Assembly: GCF_016482685.1 (NCBI RefSeq)
Contig: NZ_JACYHF010000001.1
Coordinates: forward strand, 434,001-498,000
Direction of reading: 5' to 3'
From: Streptomyces sp. DSM 110735
Lineage (GTDB): Bacteria; Actinomycetota; Actinomycetes; Streptomycetales; Streptomycetaceae
Length of the DNA: 64,000 nt
Part shown: piece after piece, positions 10,658-19,812 of the stretch
How positions within the stretch are numbered: the stretch's first letter is position 1
How the letters are laid out: the number at the start of each line of letters is the position of its first letter
Notes under the pieces: generated by a model
The model's input: the letters and a program-made list of their open reading frames with translations, nothing else
Told to the model about the DNA's origin: nothing
The model's database searches: none
Made by a program: the position numbers and the translations under genes

Positions 10658-11064
10658 GGCGTGCCGATAGTAGGGCTCAGGTGGTGGGGTAGTGCGGACG
10701 CATATGCACGCGTTGACAGGCACGTTTCTGCATGGTCGTCAGTACTGAACTGCCTTAGAAAAAATGTCAGTTGACCGACTCGATGGCGAGACGTGTCCTA
10801 TCCACGCGTGTGGACCTGCCAACTGCCCGATGTTTCGAAGAGGTCTCAACTCACCTGCACGGGGGATGCGCGCCACGGCGCGAGCCACCGGCGCGCGGAC
10901 GGACATGCGATGCGCCCCCCAGGGAGGGTCCCGGTCCGGATGCTCCGCGCGGCCGACGGAGTCCGCTTCCCGAAGGTACGCAACCGCGCCGAATCCTCAT
11001 AAGGTGAGGAGTATTGGAAGCCGGCGGCGTCGACGGTCCGCCGGTGGTCGCGAGGAGGACTGCG
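10658..11064. other. Intergenic region between the LacI-type and hisC/pat genes
   Basis: About 400 bases with no supported gene. It contains a TTGACA at 10713-10718, an A-rich run near 10757, a TTGACC near 10773 and short dyads around 10800. These are plausible elements of divergent promoters but no convincing -10 partner could be paired, so no promoter is claimed. Confidence 0.4.
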
Positions 11065-12144
11065 GTGAGCGAGACGAGCCCCAAGCTGCGCGCCGAGCTG
11101 GAGGGTATCCCCACCTACAAGCCGGGCAAGCCCGCCGCGGCCGGCGGTCAGGCCGCCTACAAGCTGTCCTCCAACGAGAACCCCTATCCCCCGCTGCCCG
11201 GCGTCATGGAGCGCGTCACCGCCGCGGTCGCCGAGTTCAACCGTTACCCGGACATGGCCTGCACCGCGCTGATGAGCGAGCTGGCCGAGCGCTTCGGCGT
11301 CCCGCTGTCCCACATCGCCACGGGCACCGGCTCGGTGGGTGTGGCGCAGCAGTTGGTGCAGGCGACCAGCGGGCCGGGCGACGAGGTGATCTACGCCTGG
11401 CGCTCCTTCGAGGCGTACCCGATCATCACGCAGGTCAGCGGCGCGCGGTCGGTCCAGGTGCCGCTGACGGACGGCGACGTCCACGACCTGGACGCGATGG
11501 CCGACGCGATCACCGAGCGCACGCGGCTGATCTTCGTGTGCAACCCCAACAACCCGACCGGCACCGTGGTCCGGCGCGCCGAGCTGGAACGGTTCCTCGA
11601 CCGGGTGCCCAGCGACGTGCTGGTGGTCCTCGACGAGGCGTACCGCGAGTTCATCCGCGACCCCGAGGTGCCCGACGGGATCGAGCTGTACCGGGAGCGG
11701 CCGAACGTCTGCGTGCTGCGCACCTTCTCCAAGGCGTACGGCCTCGCCGGGCTGCGGGTCGGCTTCGCGATCGCGCATGAGCCGGTGGCGGCGGCGCTGC
11801 GCAAGACGGCGGTGCCGTTCGGCGTCAGCCACATCGCGCAGGAGGCGGCGATCGCCTCGCTGGAGGCGGAGGACGAACTGCTGGGCCGGGTGGGCTCGCT
11901 GGTGTGCGAGCGGCAGCGGGTGGCGGAGGCGCTGCGCGCGCAGGGCTGGACCGTGCCGGAGAGCCAGGCGAACTTCGTGTGGCTGCGGCTGGGGGAGCGC
12001 ACCACGGAGTTCGCCGAGGCGTGCGAGCGGCACGGTGTGGTGGTGCGGCCGTTCGCGGGCGAGGGGGTCCGGGTGACGATCGGGGAGACCGAGGCCAACG
12101 ACATCTTCCTGAAGGTGACGGAGGCGTTCCGCGAGAAGAACTGA
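11065..12144 (+). CDS. hisC: Histidinol-phosphate / aromatic amino acid aminotransferase (HisC-Pat family)
   Basis: A 359-residue fold-type-I PLP enzyme. Visible features are the [17 protein letters not shown] substrate region ([15 protein letters not shown]), GTGSVGV for the PLP phosphate, NPNNPTG, the DEAYREF aspartate, and the Schiff-base lysine in [13 protein letters not shown] (K223). The GTG start has GAGGAGGA upstream. The enzyme is outside any his operon; family members so placed in actinobacteria are often called Pat and transaminate phenylpyruvate, so phenylalanine synthesis is as likely as histidine synthesis. pheA, the preceding step to Phe, lies 19 kb away in this window. A strong hairpin follows the stop. 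Confidence 0.9.
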   Translation: MSETSPKLRAELEGIPTYKPGKPAAAGGQAAYKLSSNENPYPPLPGVMERVTAAVAEFNRYPDMACTALMSELAERFGVPLSHIATGTGSVGVAQQLVQATSGPGDEVIYAWRSFEAYPIITQVSGARSVQVPLTDGDVHDLDAMADAITERTRLIFVCNPNNPTGTVVRRAELERFLDRVPSDVLVVLDEAYREFIRDPEVPDGIELYRERPNVCVLRTFSKAYGLAGLRVGFAIAHEPVAAALRKTAVPFGVSHIAQEAAIASLEAEDELLGRVGSLVCERQRVAEALRAQGWTVPESQANFVWLRLGERTTEFAEACERHGVVVRPFAGEGVRVTIGETEANDIFLKVTEAFREKN

Positions 12145-12181
12145 GCGGATCTCCGTAAGCGTTACCGGAGCGTTGGTGTGG

Positions 12182-12202
12182 GGCCCCGCCGTGTGCGGGG
12201 CC
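12182..12202 (+). terminator. Intrinsic-type terminator after hisC/pat
   Basis: GGCCCCGC and GCGGGGCC form a perfect 8-bp stem around a CGTGT loop, 38 bases after the stop. There is no clear U tract, as is usual in Streptomyces. Confidence 0.75.
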
Positions 12203-12258
12203 TCACGCATGACCCCCCATCGGATGTCGAAGGCGTGTGCGTCATAATGGCTTGTGAA

Positions 12259-12274
12259 TGTGAACGCTTTCACA
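12259..12274. promoter_or_regulatory. Rex operator upstream of cydA
   Basis: TGTGAACGCTTTCACA, with one flanking base each side, matches 17 of 18 positions of the Rex consensus TTGTGAANNNNTTCACAA. Rex senses NADH/NAD+ and in S. coelicolor represses the cyd operon, as established knowledge. A CATAAT -10-like element lies just upstream at 12243-12248, so bound Rex would cover the transcription start region. An extra half site TTGTGAA abuts it at 12252. Confidence 0.9.
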
Positions 12275-12356
12275 AGCTCGGTCCCGATCGCCCCGTATGT
12301 ACGAGACAAAAAGGGCAAACCCCACCGTCTGGCGGTGGAGTTAGGAGAGTGACGAC

Positions 12357-13865
12357 GTGGAACTGGCTCTGGCGCCGGAGACCCTGGCGCGCTGGCAGTT
12401 CGGCATCACCACCGTCTACCACTTCCTCTTCGTTCCGCTGACGATCTCCCTGGCCGCCCTCACGGCCGGTCTCCAGACGGCCTGGGTGCGCACGGAGAAG
12501 GAGGTGTACCTCAGGGCGACGAAGTTCTGGGGCAAGCTCTTCCTGATCAACATAGCCATGGGCGTCGTCACCGGCATCGTGCAGGAGTTCCAGTTCGGCA
12601 TGAACTGGTCGGCCTACTCGCGCTTCGTCGGTGACATCTTCGGCGCCCCCCTCGCCTTCGAGGCTCTGATCGCCTTCTTCTTCGAGTCCACCTTCATCGG
12701 ACTCTGGATCTTCGGCTGGGACAAGCTCCCCAAGAAGATCCACCTGGCCTGCATATGGATGGTCTCGCTCGGCACGATCCTGTCGGCGTACTTCATCCTC
12801 GCGGCCAACTCCTGGATGCAGCACCCCGTCGGCTACCGGATCGACAAGGCCAAGGGCCGTGCGGAGCTGACCGACTTCGGGGCCGTGCTCTTCCAGAACA
12901 CCGCGCTCAGCCAGGCGTTCCACACCCTGGCCGCGGCCTTCCTGACCGGCGGCGCCTTCATGGTGGGCATCGCCGCCTACCACCTCGCCCGCCGCAGGCA
13001 CATCCGCGTGATGAAGACCTCGCTGCGCCTCGGTCTGATCACCGTCGTCGTCGCCGGACTGCTCACCGCGGTCAGCGGAGACGTGCTCGGCAAGGTCATG
13101 TTCAAGCAGCAGCCCATGAAGATGGCCGCCGCCGAGGCCCTGTGGGACGGTCAGAAGCCCGCCCCCTTCTCGATCTTCGCCTACGGCGACGTGCAGAAGG
13201 GCCACAACACCGTCGCCATCGAGATCCCGGGTCTGCTGTCCTTCCTCGCCAACGACGACTTCTCGTCCTATGTGCCCGGCATCAACGACGTGAACAAGGC
13301 CGAGCAGAAGCAGTTCGGTCCCGGCGACTACCGGCCCAACATCCCGGTCGCCTTCTGGGGCTTCCGCTGGATGATCGGCTTCGGCATGGCGTCCTTCACC
13401 CTCGGCATCGCCGGGCTCTGGCTGACCCGCAAGAAGTTCCTGCTCCCCCAGCACCTCCGGGTCGGCGAGGACGAGGTGCCGCATCTGGTCCTCCTCCCCC
13501 ACAAAGCACTCGGCCCGAAGCTCGGCGCCTGGTTCTGGCGCATCGCCGTCTGGACGCTGGCCTTCCCGCTGATCGCCAACTCCTGGGGCTGGATCTTCAC
13601 CGAGACCGGCCGCCAGCCCTGGGCCGTCTACGGCGTCCTGCAGACCCGCCACTCGGTCTCCCCCGGCGTCTCCCAGGCCGAGGTCGCCATCTCGATGGCC
13701 GTCTTCACCGCGCTCTACGCGATCCTCGCCGTCATCGAGGTCCGGCTGCTCGCCAAGTACGCCAAGGCGGGACCGCCCGAGTTGACCGAGGCCGACCTCA
13801 ACCCGCCCACCAGGATCGGCGGCGATCTCCGTGACGCCGACAAGCCGATGGCCTTCTCGTACTAG
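12357..13865 (+). CDS. cydA: Cytochrome bd quinol oxidase subunit I
   Basis: A 502-residue integral membrane subunit carrying the haems b558, b595 and d. Signatures are the N-terminal block around RWQFGITTVYHFLFVPLTIS with a haem-ligand histidine, a conserved SQAFHTLAAAFLTGG segment, and GRQPWAVYG near residue 418. About nine membrane segments are apparent. It oxidises menaquinol and reduces O2 to water at high oxygen affinity without pumping. The GTG start follows AGGAGAG. It heads cydA-cydB-cydCD, 15 bases before cydB, under the Rex operator. Confidence 0.97.
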   Translation: MELALAPETLARWQFGITTVYHFLFVPLTISLAALTAGLQTAWVRTEKEVYLRATKFWGKLFLINIAMGVVTGIVQEFQFGMNWSAYSRFVGDIFGAPLAFEALIAFFFESTFIGLWIFGWDKLPKKIHLACIWMVSLGTILSAYFILAANSWMQHPVGYRIDKAKGRAELTDFGAVLFQNTALSQAFHTLAAAFLTGGAFMVGIAAYHLARRRHIRVMKTSLRLGLITVVVAGLLTAVSGDVLGKVMFKQQPMKMAAAEALWDGQKPAPFSIFAYGDVQKGHNTVAIEIPGLLSFLANDDFSSYVPGINDVNKAEQKQFGPGDYRPNIPVAFWGFRWMIGFGMASFTLGIAGLWLTRKKFLLPQHLRVGEDEVPHLVLLPHKALGPKLGAWFWRIAVWTLAFPLIANSWGWIFTETGRQPWAVYGVLQTRHSVSPGVSQAEVAISMAVFTALYAILAVIEVRLLAKYAKAGPPELTEADLNPPTRIGGDLRDADKPMAFSY

Positions 13866-13880
13866 GCCGGGGGAACAGTC

Positions 13881-14885
13881 ATGCATCTTCACGACATCTG
13901 GTTCGTCCTGATCGCCGTCCTGTGGACCGGCTACTTCTTTCTGGAGGGGTTCGACTTCGGGATCGGCATCCTCACCCGGCTCCTCGCCCGGGACCGCGCC
14001 GAGCGCCGGGTGCTGATCAACACCATCGGCCCCGTCTGGGACGGCAACGAGGTGTGGCTGCTCACGGCGGGCGGCGCGACCTTCGCCGCCTTCCCGGAGT
14101 GGTACGCCACCCTCTTCTCCGGCTTCTATCTGCCCCTGCTGCTGATCCTGGTCTGTCTGATCGTCCGGGGCGTCGCCTTCGAGTACCGGGTCAAGCGCCC
14201 CGAGGAGAAGTGGCAGCGCAACTGGGAGTGGGCGACCTTCTGGACCTCACTGCTCCCGGCGTTCCTCTGGGGCGTGGTCTTCGGCAACATCGCGTACGGG
14301 GTGAAGATCGACCGGCACTTCGAGTACGTCGGCGGTCTCGGGGACCTCTTCCACCCCTATGCGCTGCTCGGCGGCGTGGTGACGCTCACGCTGTTCACCT
14401 TCCACGGTGCGGTCTTCGCGGCGCTCAAGACGGTCGGGGACATCCGGGTACGGGCGCGGCGACTGGCGCTGCGGACCGGGCTCGTCACCGCCGTCCCGGC
14501 GCTCGGTTTCCTGCTGTGGACGCAGGCCCACAGCGGTGACGTCGCCAGCCTCGCGGCGCTGATCGTCACGGTCGCCGCACTGACGGCCGCTCTCGTGGCC
14601 ATCGGCGCGGGACGGGAGGGATGGGCGTTCGCGCTGTCCGGCGTGACCATCGTGGCGGTCGTCGCGATGCTGTTCCTGTCGCTCTTCCCGAACGTCATGC
14701 CGTCCACGCTCAACGGCGACTGGAGCCTCACCGTCACCAACGCCTCGTCGAGCCCGTACACCCTGAGGATCATGACCTGGTGCGCCGCGATCGCCACGCC
14801 GCTCGTGCTGCTCTACCAGGGCTGGACCTACTGGGTGTTCCGTCAGCGCATCGGTACACAGCACATCGCCGACACCGCACACTGA
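13881..14885 (+). CDS. cydB: Cytochrome bd quinol oxidase subunit II
   Basis: A 334-residue multi-pass membrane subunit that pairs with CydA. It starts MHLHDIWFVLIAVLWTGYFF, followed by LEGFDFGIG, with the family signature GPVWDGNEVWLL near residue 50 and hydrophobic segments throughout. Gene spacing of 15 bases from cydA indicates co-transcription. The 60 bases after its stop hold two parS-type sequences and the start of cydCD, so the ParB partition complex may sit inside this operon. Confidence 0.97.
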   Translation: MHLHDIWFVLIAVLWTGYFFLEGFDFGIGILTRLLARDRAERRVLINTIGPVWDGNEVWLLTAGGATFAAFPEWYATLFSGFYLPLLLILVCLIVRGVAFEYRVKRPEEKWQRNWEWATFWTSLLPAFLWGVVFGNIAYGVKIDRHFEYVGGLGDLFHPYALLGGVVTLTLFTFHGAVFAALKTVGDIRVRARRLALRTGLVTAVPALGFLLWTQAHSGDVASLAALIVTVAALTAALVAIGAGREGWAFALSGVTIVAVVAMLFLSLFPNVMPSTLNGDWSLTVTNASSSPYTLRIMTWCAAIATPLVLLYQGWTYWVFRQRIGTQHIADTAH

Positions 14886-14899
14886 GCGTCCCAAGGGTA

Positions 14900-14915
14900 T
14901 GTTTCACGTGAAACA
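14900..14915. other. parS site (exact consensus)
   Basis: TGTTTCACGTGAAACA matches the Streptomyces parS consensus at all 16 positions and is a perfect palindrome. It lies in the cydB-cydCD gap, 37 bp from a second copy. ParB binding is inferred from identity to the known consensus. Confidence 0.92.
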
Positions 14916-14936
14916 CACTCTCGGGACTGAAGGACA

Positions 14937-14952
14937 CGTTTCACGTGAAACC
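14937..14952. other. parS site overlapping the cydCD start codon
   Basis: CGTTTCACGTGAAACC matches parS at 14 of 16 positions, with a perfect 14-bp inner palindrome. The cydCD start GTG (14945) is part of its CACGTG core. Confidence 0.85.
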
Positions 14953-17900
14953 GATCGATTCCCGCCTCCTGCGCTATGCGGGCGCCACGCGTCTCTTCCT
15001 GGTGGCGGTCGTCGTCCTGGGCGCACTCGGCGCCGGGCTGGTCATCGCCCAGGCGATGCTCATCGCCGAAGTCGTGGTGGGCGCCTTCCAGCAGGGCAAG
15101 ACCGCCTCTGACCTGGTCACACCCCTGGGACTGCTGGTCGCCGTCGCCTGTGGCCGGGCGCTGGTCTCCTGGCTCACCGAGCTGGCGGCACACCGGGCCA
15201 GCGCGGCGGTGAAGTCGGAGCTGCGGGAGCGGCTGGTCGAGCGTGCCGCCACGCTCGGTCCCGGGTGGCTCAGCGGTCAGCGCACCGGTTCGCTGGTCAC
15301 GCTGGCCACGCGCGGGGTCGACGCCCTCGACGACTACTTCTCGCGCTATCTTCCGCAGCTCGGGCTCGCGGTGGTCGTGCCCGTGGCCGTGCTGGCGCGG
15401 ATCGTGACCGAGGACTGGGTGTCGGCGGCGATCATCGTCGGCACCCTTCCGCTCATCCCGATCTTCATGATGCTGATCGGCTGGGCCACCCAGTACCGGA
15501 TGGACCGGCAGTGGGGACTGCTGTCCCGGCTCTCCGGTCACTTCCTGGACGTGGTGGCGGGACTGCCCACGCTGAAGGTCTTCAACCGGGCCAAGGCGCA
15601 GGCCGAGTCCATCCGCAAGATCACCGGCGAGTACCGCCAGGCCACCATGCGGACCCTGCGGATCGCCTTCATCTCGTCCTTCGCCCTGGAACTGCTGGCC
15701 ACGCTCTCGGTCGCCCTGGTCGCCGTGACCATCGGTATGCGCCTGGTGCACGGCAGCATGGATCTGTACATCGGTCTGGTCATCCTGGTGCTGGCGCCCG
15801 AGGCGTATCTCCCGCTGCGCCAGGTCGGCGCCCAGTACCACGCGGCGGCCGAGGGTCTGGCGGCGGCGGAGGAGATCTTCGCCGTGCTGGAGACCCCGGT
15901 CCCGGCGTCCGGCACCGGCCGGGTGCCCGAGGGCGCGCTCTCCTTCGACTCCGTGACTGTCCGCTATCCGGGCCGCTCGACGGACGCCGTGGCCGACGTG
16001 TCCTTCGCCGTCGAGCCAGGGGAGACCGTCGCGCTCGTCGGTCCCAGCGGCGCCGGCAAGACCACCCTGCTCAACGTCCTGCTCGGCTTCGTCCGCCCCA
16101 CCGCGGGCCAGGTCCGGATCGGCGGCGCGGATCTCGCGGACCTCGACCTGGAGCAGTGGCGCTCCCGGATCGCCTGGGTGCCGCAGCGGCCGCACGTCTA
16201 CGCGGGCACCATCACGGAGAACGTCCGGCTGGCCCGCCCCGACGCCGACGACGCGGCCGTACGCCGGGCCCTCGCGGACGCGGGCGCCCTGGAGTTCGTG
16301 GACGCACTGCCCGCGGGCGCCGAGACCGTGCTGGGCGAGGACGGGGCGGGGCTGTCCGCCGGTCAGCGCCAGCGGCTCGCGCTCGCCCGCGCCTTCCTCG
16401 CCGACCGGCCCGTCCTGCTCCTGGACGAGCCCACGGCGGCCCTGGACGGCGCCACGGAGGCGGACGTCGTGGCGACGGTCCGGCGGCTCGCCGTGGGTCG
16501 CACGGTCCTCCTCGTCGTGCACCGGCCCGCGCTTCTGGAGGCGGCCGACCGGGTGGTCCGGCTGGAAGCACCGGTCGCCACCGAATCCGCTCCCGTCCTG
16601 GCCGAGGTGGTCCCGCCCGAGCTGGCCGCCACCGCGCTCGACGCCCATGTGCCCGAGCCCGCCGCGCCCGCCACGACCCTCGCGGACCTGCCCGACAGCG
16701 GCCCGCTCGACGCGGACGGTGTTCCGGTCCCGCCCGCGAGGGCGGACGGCAGCCGTCCGCGCAACGTCCTGGCCCGGGTCCGCGCGCTGGCCGCGCCGCG
16801 CTACGGACGTCTCCTCTTCGCTCTGGTCCTCGGCAGTCTGGCGCTCGGCTGCGCGGTCGGTCTGATGGCCACCTCCGGCTGGCTGATCTCGCGCGCCTCG
16901 CAGGAACCGCCGGTGCTCTATCTGCTGGTGGCCGTGACCGCGACCCGGTTCTTCGGCATCGGGCGGGCCGTGTTCCGGTACACCGAGCGGCTGGTCTCGC
17001 ACGACGCCGTGCTGCGGATGCTCGCCGACACCCGGGTCGCCGTCTACCGGCGCCTGGAGCGCCTGGCGCCCGCCGGGCTGCGCACCACCCGGCGCGGCGA
17101 CCTGCTCAGCAGGCTGGTCAGCGACGTGGACGCCTTCCAGGACTACTGGCTGCGCTGGCTCATGCCCACCGGTGTCGCGGTGGCCGTCTCCGCCGCCTCG
17201 GTCGGTTTCACGGCGTGGCTGCTTCCCGAGGCCGGTGCCGTGCTGGCGGCGGGACTGCTTCTCGCGGGCGTCGGCGTCCCCCTGATCACCGCGTCGGTCG
17301 CCCGCCGCACCGAGCGCCGTCTCGCTCCGGCGCGGGGCGAGCTGTCGACCCGCGTGACCGACGTGCTCACCGGCACCGCCGAGCTGACCGTGGCCGGTGC
17401 GCTGCCCGCCCGCACGGACGCCGCCCGGCAGGCGGACGGCACCCTCACGAGGATCGCCTCGCGCGCGGCCGGGATCACCGCCCTCGGCGACGGGCTCACC
17501 GCGCTGATCTGCGGGCTCACCGTCGCCGCCGCCGCGCTGGTCGGCGCCGAGGGAGTCGCCTCGGGCCGTCTGCACGGCGTCGCGATGGCCGTCGTCGTGC
17601 TCACCCCGCTGGCCGCCTTCGAGGCCGTTCTGGGGCTGCCACTGGCGGCGCGCTACCGGCAGCGGGTGCGGCGCAGCGCGGAGCGCGTGTACGAGGTCCT
17701 GGACGCCCCCGTTCCCGTGCACGAGCCGGAGGAGCCCCGCCAGGCGCCCGTCTCGCCGTTCCCGGTCGTGGTGCGTGACCTCAGCGCCCGGTACGAGGGA
17801 CAGCACGGCGACGCGCTCGCCGGACTCGACCTCACGCTGGAGCAGGGGCGGCGGATCGCCGTGGTCGGTCCCTCCGGCTCGGGCAAGACCACGCTCGCCC

Positions 17901-18508
17901 AGGTGCTGCTGCGCTTCCTCGACCCGCGCGCGGGCAGTTACACGCTGGCCGGTGTCGCGGCGGACGAGCTGGACGGCGACGACGTGCGCAGGCTCGTCGG
18001 GCTGTGCGCGCAGGACGCCCACCTCTTCGACAGCACCGTGCGGGAGAACCTGCTGCTCGCGCGCAAGGACGCGAGCGACGCCGATCTGCGCGACGTGCTG
18101 CTGCGGGCGCGCCTGCTGGACTGGGTGGACGAGCTGCCCGAGGGGCTGGACACGCTGGTCGGCGAGCACGGCGCCCGGCTCTCCGGGGGCCAGCGGCAGC
18201 GGCTCGCCCTCGCACGGGCCCTGCTCGCGGACTTCCCGGTGCTGGTGCTGGACGAGCCCGCCGAGCACCTGGACCTGCCCACCGCCGACGCGCTCACGGC
18301 GGACCTGCTGGCCGCCACCGAGGGCAGGACCACGCTGCTGATCACGCACCGGCTCGCCGGGTTGGACGCCGTGGACGAGGTCCTCGTGCTGGACGCGGGC
18401 CGCGTCGTGCAGCGCGGCTCCTACGCGGAGCTGGTCTCCGCCGACGGCCCGCTGCGCACGATGGCGCGGCGCGAGGCCGAGGCGGAGACGCTGGTGGTGG
18501 CGCGGTAG
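14945..18508 (+). CDS. cydD: Fused CydD-CydC ABC exporter for cytochrome bd assembly
   Basis: A 1187-residue fusion of two half-transporters, each a six-helix membrane domain followed by an ATPase. First half: Walker A GPSGAGKTT near residue 366, signature LSAGQRQR, Walker B LLLDEPTAALDG. Second half: Walker A GPSGSGKTT near 973, signature LSGGQRQR, Walker B VLVLDEPAEHLD. In E. coli the separate CydD and CydC export cysteine/glutathione and are needed for haem d incorporation; the single-chain form is common in streptomycetes. The start is the GTG inside a parS-type palindrome, with no clear Shine-Dalgarno sequence, so translation may be coupled or inefficient. A hairpin follows the stop. Confidence 0.95.
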   Translation: MKPIDSRLLRYAGATRLFLVAVVVLGALGAGLVIAQAMLIAEVVVGAFQQGKTASDLVTPLGLLVAVACGRALVSWLTELAAHRASAAVKSELRERLVERAATLGPGWLSGQRTGSLVTLATRGVDALDDYFSRYLPQLGLAVVVPVAVLARIVTEDWVSAAIIVGTLPLIPIFMMLIGWATQYRMDRQWGLLSRLSGHFLDVVAGLPTLKVFNRAKAQAESIRKITGEYRQATMRTLRIAFISSFALELLATLSVALVAVTIGMRLVHGSMDLYIGLVILVLAPEAYLPLRQVGAQYHAAAEGLAAAEEIFAVLETPVPASGTGRVPEGALSFDSVTVRYPGRSTDAVADVSFAVEPGETVALVGPSGAGKTTLLNVLLGFVRPTAGQVRIGGADLADLDLEQWRSRIAWVPQRPHVYAGTITENVRLARPDADDAAVRRALADAGALEFVDALPAGAETVLGEDGAGLSAGQRQRLALARAFLADRPVLLLDEPTAALDGATEADVVATVRRLAVGRTVLLVVHRPALLEAADRVVRLEAPVATESAPVLAEVVPPELAATALDAHVPEPAAPATTLADLPDSGPLDADGVPVPPARADGSRPRNVLARVRALAAPRYGRLLFALVLGSLALGCAVGLMATSGWLISRASQEPPVLYLLVAVTATRFFGIGRAVFRYTERLVSHDAVLRMLADTRVAVYRRLERLAPAGLRTTRRGDLLSRLVSDVDAFQDYWLRWLMPTGVAVAVSAASVGFTAWLLPEAGAVLAAGLLLAGVGVPLITASVARRTERRLAPARGELSTRVTDVLTGTAELTVAGALPARTDAARQADGTLTRIASRAAGITALGDGLTALICGLTVAAAALVGAEGVASGRLHGVAMAVVVLTPLAAFEAVLGLPLAARYRQRVRRSAERVYEVLDAPVPVHEPEEPRQAPVSPFPVVVRDLSARYEGQHGDALAGLDLTLEQGRRIAVVGPSGSGKTTLAQVLLRFLDPRAGSYTLAGVAADELDGDDVRRLVGLCAQDAHLFDSTVRENLLLARKDASDADLRDVLLRARLLDWVDELPEGLDTLVGEHGARLSGGQRQRLALARALLADFPVLVLDEPAEHLDLPTADALTADLLAATEGRTTLLITHRLAGLDAVDEVLVLDAGRVVQRGSYAELVSADGPLRTMARREAEAETLVVAR

Positions 18509-18531
18509 GGCCTGCCCGACAGGCCGTACCG
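18503..18531. terminator. Hairpin between convergent cydCD and HAD phosphatase genes
   Basis: CGGTA and GGCCTG pair with CAGGCC and TACCG around a CCCGA loop, interrupted by one G-G mismatch. It spans the cydCD stop codon and could serve both converging genes. Confidence 0.65.
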
Positions 18532-18536
18532 CGGGG

Positions 18537-19466
18537 TCAGAGGCGGTCGGCGAGCAGCCGCTCGATCACGACCGCCACTCCGTCCTCGGTGTTGGCGACC
18601 GTACGGCCGGTGGCCGCGGCGAACACGTCGGGGTGGGCGTTGCCCATCGCGTAGGAGCGCCCGGCCCAGGTCAGCATCTCCAGGTCGTTGGGCATGTCGC
18701 CGAAGGCGACGACCTCCTCGGGCGAGATGCCCCGCTCGGCGCAGCACAGCGCCAGGGTGCTCGCCTTGGAGACCCCGGCGCCGCTCAGTTCGAGGAGCGC
18801 GCTGGGGCTGGAGCGGGTGACGTTGGCGTGGCCGCCGATCGCGACGCGGGCCGTGGTGAGGAACGCGTCCGGGTCCAGCTCGGGGTGGTAGGCGAGGATC
18901 TTGAGGACGGGCTGGTCGGCGTCCGGGCCGTCCGGTGCGAGCAGCTTCTCGGCGGGCAGCAGGTTGTCCGGTATCTCCATGTGCAGCTTGGGATACGCGG
19001 GCTCCTGGTGGAAGCCGTAGGTCTGCTCGACGGCGAACACCGTGCCCGGCGCCGCCTCGCGCAGCAGCCCCACCGCGTCGAGCGCGCTCTGCCGGGTCAG
19101 CTCGCGCACGGTGACGAACCGGTGGGCGCCGGGGCCGCCGTGCAGGTCGACCACGGCGGCGCCGTTGCCGCAGATCGCGAGCCCGTGGCCGTGGACGTGG
19201 TCGGCGACCACGTCCATCCAGCGGGCCGGGCGGCCGGTGACGAAGAAGACCTCCACCCCCGCCTCCTCGGCCGCGGCGAGCGCGGCGACGGTCCGCGCGG
19301 AGACCGTCTTGTCGTCGCGCAGCAGGGTGCCGTCGAGGTCGGTGGCGATCAGCCGGGGCGGCGGGCCTACGGTGCCTCCTTCTCCTGGCGGGGCCGAGAA
19401 CGCGGGGGATACCGGGGGCGTCCCCGGCTGTCTGGTCGCTGAGGTCACCCGGCCATTCTCGCGCAT
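18537..19466 (-). CDS. Cof-type HAD-IIB family phosphatase
   Basis: About 309 residues from the ATG at 19466. The HAD motif I is DLDGTLL (catalytic Asp pair), followed by a TGRPARW motif II region and GDMPNDLEML for motif IV. The cap domain lies between them, typical of subclass IIB. These enzymes dephosphorylate small metabolites such as sugar phosphates, and the substrate here is unknown. The first 40 residues before the catalytic fold are Gly/Pro-rich; a GTG at 19448 is an alternative start. A close relative lies at 28415-29227. It converges on cydCD. Confidence 0.85.
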   Translation of the reverse strand: MRENGRVTSATRQPGTPPVSPAFSAPPGEGGTVGPPPRLIATDLDGTLLRDDKTVSARTVAALAAAEEAGVEVFFVTGRPARWMDVVADHVHGHGLAICGNGAAVVDLHGGPGAHRFVTVRELTRQSALDAVGLLREAAPGTVFAVEQTYGFHQEPAYPKLHMEIPDNLLPAEKLLAPDGPDADQPVLKILAYHPELDPDAFLTTARVAIGGHANVTRSSPSALLELSGAGVSKASTLALCCAERGISPEEVVAFGDMPNDLEMLTWAGRSYAMGNAHPDVFAAATGRTVANTEDGVAVVIERLLADRL

Positions 19467-19812
19467 ATGCGCGCACGGTCGTGCGGGACTCCGCACATAT
19501 GAGGCGCGGTTGGGATCAGAACGGGTCACATCCGGCCAGGGGCGGAGACCCTCCGGGCTCGCCGACCCGGGCCCATCGGGCTCGCCGACCGAGCCCCGTC
19601 CTCCCGCCGCTCCAGGCTCGTCAGGGCCACCGCGCCAGGTCCATCGCCGCCCCACGCCTGCCGGGGCCGCCGTCCCCACGCCCCATCGCGCCCCCGGCCC
19701 ACGCCCGTCAGGCTCGCCGCCCCACGCCCGCAGCCCAGCCCCGCCGGGCCCCGGCGCCCACGCCCATCGCGTCCGCAGTCCCAGCCCCGTCAGGTCCGCT
19801 ACCCCAGCCCCC
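19467..19812. repeat. Low-complexity intergenic DNA with degenerate direct repeats
   Basis: About 340 bases of C-rich sequence without a supported gene. CGGGCTCGCCGACC occurs twice 23 bp apart (19554-19567 and 19577-19590). Motifs of the form CGTCAGG and CCCCACGCC then recur irregularly to about 19800. Open frames here are Pro/Arg-rich noise. Confidence 0.6.

Noticed and set aside
10713..10745. TTGACA promoter for the hisC/pat gene
   Set aside because: The -35 is perfect but no acceptable -10 lies 16-19 bases downstream.
10795..10820. Inverted TCCAC/GTGGA arms as a DnaA-box pair or operator
   Set aside because: Only five-base arms and poor match to the DnaA box; not strong enough to claim.
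14899..15111. Small plus-strand frame beginning MFHVKH
   Set aside because: It is a reading of the parS palindrome continuing out of frame into cydCD.
19480..19812. Pro/Arg-rich open frames on the plus strand
   Set aside because: They arise from C-rich low-complexity DNA, lack start signals and show no domain.
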